Shown: piece by piece, positions 57,140 through 64,000 of the stretch
Numbering within the stretch: the first letter of the stretch is position 1
Layout of the letters: each line of letters starts with the position of its first letter
Assembly: GCF_014898055.3 (NCBI RefSeq)
Contig: NW_023601543.1
Location: 9,418,440 to 9,482,439, forward strand
Source: Talpa occidentalis
Lineage: Eukaryota; Chordata; Mammalia; Eulipotyphla; Talpidae
DNA: 64,000 nucleotides
Direction: 5' to 3'
Notes under the pieces: generated by a model
Database searches by the model: none
The model's input: only the letters and a program-made list of their open reading frames with translations
What the model was told of the DNA's origin: nothing
Translations under genes and position numbers: made by a program

Positions 57140-57465
57140 AACACCATGGTTTGAGTTTGCTTATTATGTAATTTTTATTTTTTATGATATGGTATAAATG
57201 TGATCCATAGGTGGTTGGTATTTAAATGAGAGGTGGGCTCTATTTTGCCTTGATGCTTTGGGAATTCAATGTCACAAAGAGTATATAATTATTTATCTAG
57301 ACTTTCAGAGCTGAATACAGTTTCCTGAAACATGGGGCTAAGCATTACCTACAAGCTTTTTTCATATCTAAAGTTGTAGTTTATATTATTTAATATTTTG
57401 AGTAAGATTTTAAAAATTAAATGGCAAAGATATAAAAAAAAGTCAACAAAAACAAAATATAGGGA
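57140..57465 (+). other. Putative retrocopy 3' UTR with processed 3' end
   Basis: After the stop there is an AT-rich 3' UTR-like stretch. ATTAAA occurs at 57416-57421, followed after about ten bases by an A-rich run, 57431-57462 ('tataaaaaaaagtcaacaaa' then 'aacaaaata'). This looks like a worn poly(A) tail. A clear target duplication was not found. A later AATAAA at 58294-58299 is an alternative end. Confidence 0.5.
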
Positions 57466-59690
57466 GACTAATGGAATAGAAGCATAATAGGAGCATAAGT
57501 CTGGGCTATGGAGGAGGGACTAATGCTCTAATCAATAAAAATGAGAGACAGATGGGAGAAAAATATATCTTAGAAGTTGGAAACATTAATAGAGGATTTG
57601 GTGAATTCTGAAGGGTCGGTCAGACGTTACTATTTTAAGATGAATTAGTTGATTAAGTTTGAATATCTCTGTGGGTCCTGATGGTGTAAGGTGATCATTG
57701 CTCAAAATGGCACTGTGCTCCCATCAGGGCACAAACTTTGAGCCATGTTTTCCAATGTTAGCCATTGATCTCTACTGACATGTGTGAGTTCGCTTATGAG
57801 GAATTCTCCATTTGGCAAATGGCAAGCTGATGGGTCAAGTTAGTTGTGAAATCTGTAGCCAAGAAGAATGGTTTGTCTTCAGTTTTCATTGCAAAAGATT
57901 GTGCTCACATTCCAACCCACTCTCCGACCCACTGTGGATTCCCATTTATAAATGAAAAAAGAGTGCAAATGAATAATATACTTCTCTCCAGAACACTGAT
58001 GGTAGAGAGGCGGAGGAGGGAGGACAATTTTAAAATAAGCACCCAGACTCTAGATAACTGATACTCACTTTTTCAAAATGGTATCATTTTTTTCCAAACT
58101 GTATCTAATCACTGTTCCTTTTAATCCAAGTTGTCACCTTCCCTCTTCCAATGAGACCTTCTAATAATGCAAGCTTGACTCAAATCAGTATATATATCCT
58201 GATCTACACTGAATTTGCTCTTCATATGTATGTCATGAATTCCTTCCTGTGCTCTAGTTTGTGTTGGGATCTCTCACACTGTTCCACATTTGAAATAAAG
58301 AATGCTATTTTATATAGCTAGTGCAATTTGAGAGGAAAAAGAAATTGAAGTTTCTGATGCATGACTTCTATTCAAATTCATTTTTATTAAGTAATGTATC
58401 TATTCCCACTTCTCTACATTAAGTTCTTTACCTAAATCTCTCTACTTTTTTGGTTCACCTCCAGCTCTCTTTTGTCTAATCATAGCCTTGAAATCAATCT
58501 AGTAGAGAATCCTTTTGTACAAGTTTATACACTACAACATTTGCATTTCTGTACATCTCTTTAATTCAGGAAGAGCCACACATCGCCTCCAGAGAAGATT
58601 GCAAAATAAAGCTACAGCCATATTAAAGTCATCTATAACTTGGAAAAATGATTGAAGAGATCTGTTCATAAAAATATAAATGATCCCTTTTTGTTGCTAG
58701 CTTCTAAGGACTTCATTTGAAAAATAGGAAGAAGGTCCTCATTACCCCAAAAGAGTCAAGGGAGACAATTTTCTTTACCAGTCCATGAACTTACACACTT
58801 TCCCATAGAGTTGGAAATTATTTTTAACATAATCTTTCTCTGAAATACCATCTCTGTATACTTTATTTGATGTTTGCTGTCACCAACTCAAATTTAGGTT
58901 GCTGTATGAACCACCATAAGGACAAACATAGGTCATCTGAAAGTGGGGCTCTTTGATCGTCCTTTCCCAACAGCCCAAAGTTACTATTTCCTACAGACTT
59001 AGAACAAGGATAGCAATACCGTATTTTTAAAAGTTCCTTTTAATAGGCTATTTTAAATAATGTTTAATAAGTTATTAGAAGAAAGTAGAGTAAATGCAAA
59101 TTACTAATAATGAAAAAAAATGTAAAGGCTAAGAATAAAATAGACACAAATAGTAGAGAAAACAAATAGTAGAGATGTCCATGATCAACATGAAGACTTG
59201 AATAATTTTGTAAATAATCAGGTAAACATGTAATAATCAGGTAAAATTCCCACAAGTATTGATCATATGAATCATTAAGCAATTAGTTTCTCAAAAAATA
59301 CTCAGTGTTTACTCTACATCTTCCACAGACACACAGGAATGAAGATTCAGCCCTGCCTTCAAGGAGGTCAAGTCAAGTGGGGAGGGCAGCATAACAGATG
59401 ATCAGGTAATTACCATGGTGAGGGTTGAGGGTGTAGGTGGCATGAGAACACAGAAATGGAGCCGCGGGACCTGTCTTGGAAAAAGGATAGGACTCAGTCA
59501 AAGAAGGGGGGTTGGGTATTTTTCGAGAGTAAGAAATGAGCTTATGCAAAGATCCCAAGATAAAAAAGTATGTCAAACATATGGACCTCCAAATCACTGT
59601 TGAGCTAAGTGGCTGATACTGCCCCAAACTTCATTTCTAAGGATCACCTGGGATATTATCTAAAAAAAGTGGATTGTTAAAAAACAACCT
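57466..59690. other. Mostly unique non-coding DNA downstream of the retrocopy
   Basis: No gene was recognised. An L2/MIR-like block lies near 59285-59420 ('cagccctgccttcaaggagg'). The sequence between 57466 and 58300 could be more 3' UTR if the later AATAAA is the true end. Confidence 0.4.
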
Positions 59691-59692
59691 TT

Positions 59693-59972
59693 GGGGCCTC
59701 CCCGGTGGCACAGTGGTTGAGCGCTGGGCTGCGAATCTGCCCACAGCCTCTGCAGCACCAGTTCCATGCCCGGCTGCCGGGCGAGGGTCCCACATGGCGC
59801 GCAGACCTCTCCTGCCGCCCGCTGCTCCCCTCAGCAGTGTACTTCGGTCCTTCTGCCTGCTCTGCTCCCCGCTGTGGCTCTGGTGAATTCTCTCACCCTC
59901 CCGCGCTTCTGACTGTACCCAGTGCTTGTATAAATAAATAAATAAATAAATCCTTAAAAAAAAAAAAAAAAA
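59693..59972 (+). repeat. tRNA-derived SINE, plus strand (young)
   Basis: Head 'ggggcctccccggtggcaca', CpG-rich body, and tail of four or more AAAT units then a long poly(A). No convincing target duplication was found, unlike most other copies. Confidence 0.9.
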
Positions 59973-60264
59973 AGAAAGTCAGATTGAGTATGTTATTCAT
60001 AGACACTATTTTGGGTCAATTATTTACTTCTAGGTGCTTGAGTTCACCCATTACCAAAAACAAAGAAGAAACAATGTTATTTGTGACTCAGAATGAGATG
60101 CATCAGAATGAAACAGTTTTATTGGGTTCACCAAATTAGTTCAAACAAATCAACAACAAAAACAAACATTTGTGAACGTTGGCTCTATATCAGGTACAAG
60201 GGAAGTATGGTAGTTTCTATAATAAATTATGATAATTTAAAGATAATTATATTATAATTTGCAT
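59973..60264. other. Unique non-coding DNA
   Basis: No repeat or gene was recognised. Confidence 0.45.
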
Positions 60265-62394
60265 TTTCCAACATGGTTTATACTTGAAATCATGCAGTAG
60301 CATTCTCAGATTGGTTTCTTTCATTTAATAGTATTCATTTAAAGTTCTTACGTGTCTTTCCTATGGTTCAATAGCTCATTTCTTTTAAGTGCTAACTAAT
60401 ATTCCATTGTGCCAGAGTATCTATTCAATCCTGGAAGGGCATCCTGGTTCAAGTTTTAGCAATGATGTGCAGGATTTTAGTTCCTTTGGGTAACTATCAA
60501 GGAGAGTAATCACTGGAGTGTATGATAAAAATATGCTCCGTTTTATAAGAAATTACCAAACTGTCTTCAAAAGTGGTTACACCATTTTGCATTCTCCCCA
60601 GCAATGTATGAAGTTCCTGTTACACCACATCCTCTCTGGCATTCACTGCTATCAGTGTTCCAGGTTTTAGCCACTCTAACATGCACACAATTGATTCTCA
60701 TTGTTGTTTTAATCTGCATGTCCTTGATGACAGAGGGTGTGGAGCATCTTTTCACTACTTGCCATCTGTATGTATTTCCTTTGGTGAGGTATCTAGTAAG
60801 ATAATCTGCCCATTTTTTTAATCAGGTTTATTTTCTTACTGCTGAGTTTTAGTTCCTTGCATGTCTTGGATAACAGTCATTGTCATATGTGTCTTTTGCT
60901 AATATTGTCTCATAGTGACTTGTCCTGATTCTTTTGACAATGTCTTTCACAGAGCAGAAATTTTTAATTTTAGTAAAATTCAGTCCAATCATATCTTTCA
61001 TGTGCCATGACTTTCGGTGTTGTATCTAAAATGTCATGTAGGTATTCTCCTATGTTATCAACCAGGAGATTTCTGTAAGACTCACTTTGAGTTAACTGTT
61101 GAAAGGTCTAGATTTATTCTTTTTCATGTCCATGTCTGATTGTTATCACACCATTTATTGAAAAGACTGTATTTGTTCTACTGTATTGCCTTTGCTCCTG
61201 TGTCAAAGATCAACTTACTGTAATCAAACAGGTCTATTTCTCCATTATGTTCCATTAATCTATTTATGCATTCACCAATACCAAACTCTCTTGATTACCA
61301 TAACCTAATAGTAAAGTCTTGAAGCCAGGTAAATTAAATGATCTAATCCAGTTCTTCTTCAATACTGAGTTTCTATTCTGGGTCTTTTGCCTCTCCATAT
61401 ACATTTTAAAATCAGTTTGTTAATATTCACAAGATTATTCACAAAATAATTTGCTGAGATTTGATTGGGAATGAGTTGACTCTATAGATCAAATTGGGGG
61501 AAATGGTATCTTGTCAATTTTAAGTTTTTCTACCCATGAATGTGAATTATCTATCCATTTATGTAGTTCTTTGATTTCTTTATTAGAGTTTTGTAGTGTT
61601 CTTCACATAGATCTTATACATATTTTGGTAGAGTAATACCTCAGTAGTAAACTTTTGGGAATGCTAATATAACTGGTATTGGGTTTGTTTTTTTTTTTTT
61701 TTTTAAAGCTTGCGCTTATTTTTTTTTTTTTTTTTAAGATTTATTTATTTATTTATTTATACAAGCACTGGGTACAGTCAGAAGCACGGGAGGGTGAAAG
61801 AATTCACCAGAGCCAGAGCAGGGAGCAGAGCAGGCAGAAGGACCGAAGTACACTGCTGAGGGGAGCAGCGGGCATCAGGAGAGGTCTGCGCGCCAAGCGG
61901 GACCCTCCTCCGGTGGCTGGGGAGAAGCCGAGTATTGAACCAGCACCGCGGAGGCTTCGAGCAGCTTCGCAACCCAGCACTCAACCGCTGCGCCACCGGG
62001 GAGGCCCTGGTATTGTGTTCTTAATTCCAAATTCCACTTGCTGGGATAAAAGAAGCAATAGGCTCTTATGTAGATACCTTTTATCCTGCAGCCTTGTTAT
62101 AGTCATTAATTTGTTTCAGGAGTATTTTTGTTGATTCTTTCAGATTTTCCATATATCTGATCATGTCAGCTATGAACAAAGATAGTTTTATATCTTCCTT
62201 CCAATCAGTATACTTTTTATTTCTTTTTCTTGCCTTATTGCACTAGCAAGGACTGCCACTATCATGCTGAAAAGGACTGGTGAGAGGGGACGTCTTTGCC
62301 TAATACCTGCTCTTAGCAGGAAACTATGTCAGTAGATTTTCAAATTGAAAATTTGAAAGGTTTAAATTGAACTGCCAGCTTAATATAAATTCTT
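60265..62394 (-). repeat. Old L1 body, minus strand
   Basis: Minus-strand L1 ORF2 landmarks run in order: 'actaatattccattgtgcca', 'caccattttgcattctcccc', 'cctctctggcattcactgct', 'gatgacagagggtgtggagc', 'gccatgactttcggtgttgt', 'attgccttggcat'-like sequence near 61190, 'ccaggtaaattaaatgatct' and 'aatacctgctcttagcagga'. It covers reverse-transcriptase to C-terminal regions without an open frame. A SINE sits inside it. Confidence 0.85.
61673..62020 (-). repeat. tRNA-derived SINE, minus strand, with an interrupted tail
   Basis: The body is about 61688-62006. The poly(T) end is split by 'aaagcttgcgctta' at about 61705-61718 before the normal tail 'aagatttatttatttattta'. The head ends 'gccaccggggaggc'. 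Target duplication 'ctggtattgggtttg' at 61673-61687 and 'ctggtattgtgttct' at 62007-62021. Confidence 0.88.
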
Positions 62395-63411
62395 TTTGGC
62401 GGGGGGACTTTTTAATATTATTTTTTTAATCATTGTTTATTTTTAAACAATGTTTGCTTCCCCCCAACCCCTCAGGTGTAGTCCCTATAGAGTTTCCTTC
62501 ACCAATGCACCTATGCACCATCACCTCAGTCCCCTGTGCTCCTTCCTCCCTCCCTCTGATCCCTCTCCCTCCTCCCCCCCTGATCTATGATTGTCTGTTT
62601 TTGCTTTGTTGTGTTTTGTACTGTTATTATTTTTTACACTGATATCTTATTGGGTTCCCCTATATTCCTGCTATAAGTGAAACCATAATAAAGAATGGCA
62701 CATATCGGGTCTCCCAGGTGGCACAGCAGTTGAGCGCTGGATTGCGAAGCTGCCTGCAGCCTCTGCAGCGCAGGTTTGATCTCCGGCTGCTCCCCGGCCA
62801 CTGGAGGAGGGTCGACATGGCGCGCAGACCTCTCCTGCCGCCCGCTGCTCCCCTCAGCAGTGTACTTCGGTCCTTCTGCCTGCTCTGCTCCCTGCTCTGG
62901 CTCTGGTGAATTCTCTCACCCTCCCTCACTTCTGACTGTACCCAGTGCTTGTATAAATAAATAAAATAAATAAATAAAAATAAATCTTAAAAAAAAAAAA
63001 AGAATGGCACATATCCAAAAAACAAGCAACAACAAATGTTGGCGAGGATGCAGTGAAAAAGGAACTCTCCTACATTGCTGGTGGGAGTGCAAACTGTGTC
63101 CAACCACTATGGAAAGCTCTCTGGAGGTTCCTCAACCTACTAAAAATGGAGCTACCATAGCCCAGGCAATTCCACTCCTAGGTATCTACCCAAAGGACAC
63201 AAAAACATTGATTCAAAAGAACACCTGTACCCCTATGTTTATTACAGCACTATTTACAATAGGTAAAACTTGGAAACAACCCAAATGCCCAAAAATATAT
63301 AACTGGATCAAGAAGATGTGACATATATACACAGTGGAATATTATTCAGCAATCAAAAAAGATAAACTCATGCCATTCACAGCAACATGGATGGAACTAG
63401 AAGAAATTCTT
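62387..63411 (-). repeat. 5'-inverted L1 insertion, minus strand, with SINE inside
   Basis: From about 62400 to 62688 the L1 3' UTR lies in minus orientation with its poly(T)-like end on the left ('actttttaatattattttt', then 'ccctatagagtttccttcac'). From about 62689 to 63403 ORF2 continues in plus orientation ('caacaacaaatgttggcgag', 'gtgggagtgcaaactgtgtc', 'actggatcaagaagatgtga'). A short target duplication 'aaattctt' is at 62387-62394 and 63404-63411. This is the twin-priming structure. Confidence 0.8.
62692..63015 (+). repeat. tRNA-derived SINE inside the inverted L1
   Basis: The body is 62707-63000, starting 'gggtctcccaggtggcacag' and ending in AAAT repeats, 'aaatcttaaaaa' and poly(A). 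Target duplication 'agaatggcacatatc' at 62692-62706 and 63001-63015, identical, in the L1. Confidence 0.94.
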
Positions 63412-64000
63412 ACAGGATTTTTTTCATCAGAGTTCAGAGCACAGCCTGAAATTTCAATGCTGAGTCAGGGAAATAAATGCTAAGTATAACTGATTTAATT
63501 TAAGAAGTATTTTGAAATTCACAAAATTTCAGAGTAATAACTAGCATGTATTTGATATCCATTATGTACCAGGTATCATGCAAGCTGCTTTAGACCCATT
63601 CAGACAGAATAAGAATGATTAGCAAAACAAATAATTATCTTAAATCATATTATCATGTCCCCAATTTGAGACTCCAATAATAATATTGCTCTGGGTTGTT
63701 ATCGTCCCTCTCTTCTTTCCAAGTGCTCTTCCAGAGATCCCTCCCAATGCCTTAGGCAACTTACAGCTTATAATTAATCATATTCTTCCTCATAGTATTC
63801 TTATATTAATTTGATTTTGGCAGAGAACACAGATTAAAAAACTGACCATTAAGTGACTTCCTCATTCCATTCCTTCACACAACATATAGTAATTAGATTT
63901 CTATTATATGCCAACCCAGATTAGCTGTCAGTGTGATGATTGCTACGATAGTGTGATATACAGGCATATCATTTAGCACCAGATGCTTTTTTCCACTCTG
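63412..64000. other. Unique DNA with a MIR-like patch
   Basis: At about 63535-63660 a minus-strand MIR-like scrap is visible ('tccattatgtaccaggtatc', 'catgcaagctgctttagacc'). Otherwise no repeat or gene was recognised. Confidence 0.4.

Noticed and set aside
61679..62134. 151-codon plus-strand ORF starting in poly-Phe
   Set aside because: It is the reverse of a SINE plus poly(T). Similar frames (with AREGERIHQSQSREQSRQ or ACSAPRSGSGEFSHPP) recur in every SINE copy here.

Overview
The window looks like nuclear DNA of a placental mammal. It is AT-rich and gene-poor, and much of it is interspersed repeats: LINE-1 (L1) fragments of several ages, MIRs, ERVL-MaLR-type LTRs, hAT-type DNA transposon relics, and sixteen copies of a lineage-specific tRNA-derived SINE. 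The SINE has a tRNA-like head with A and B boxes, a C/T-rich body, and a tail of AATAAA motifs, then TCTTT, then poly(A), which is the T+ SINE plan. I could not assign the order from sequence alone.

Layout. 1-7 kb is mostly unique DNA with a hAT relic, MIRs and a young L1 3' end. 7-10 kb holds a SINE, a MaLR LTR and L1 pieces. 10-14 kb is mostly unique, with MIRs and an RFX-type X-box next to a short minus-strand ORF. 14.6-16.5 kb is a nested L1/SINE cluster. 16.5-20 kb is largely unassigned. 20-21.2 kb carries three SINEs in alternating orientation. 22.1-24.7 kb is an old L1. 25-29.6 kb mixes SINEs and MIRs. 29.6-35 kb is almost repeat-free and includes a CpG-rich block and a second X-box. 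35-47.7 kb is mixed repeats and unique DNA. 47.7-51.9 kb is repeat-poor and includes a stretch that looks like a developmental enhancer. 51.9-54 kb has a young L1 inside an older LTR-like repeat. 56.3-57.5 kb holds the only convincing protein-coding relic. 59.7-63.4 kb is SINEs and L1s, including a 5'-inverted L1.

The one gene-like feature is an intronless copy of KCT2 (C5orf15, keratinocyte-associated transmembrane protein 2) at about 56.36-57.14 kb on the plus strand. Its frame is open across the whole length of the parent, but the parental start codon is now CTG and the first in-frame ATG lies about 14 codons inside. A consensus CRE lies just upstream. An ATTAAA signal and an A-rich run about 280-325 bp after the stop look like a processed 3' end. 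I found no tRNA, rRNA, CRISPR array or operon-like system, and no multi-gene novel system. The best leads are this retrocopy, the X-box sites, the enhancer-like stretch and the structural records in the retroelements.
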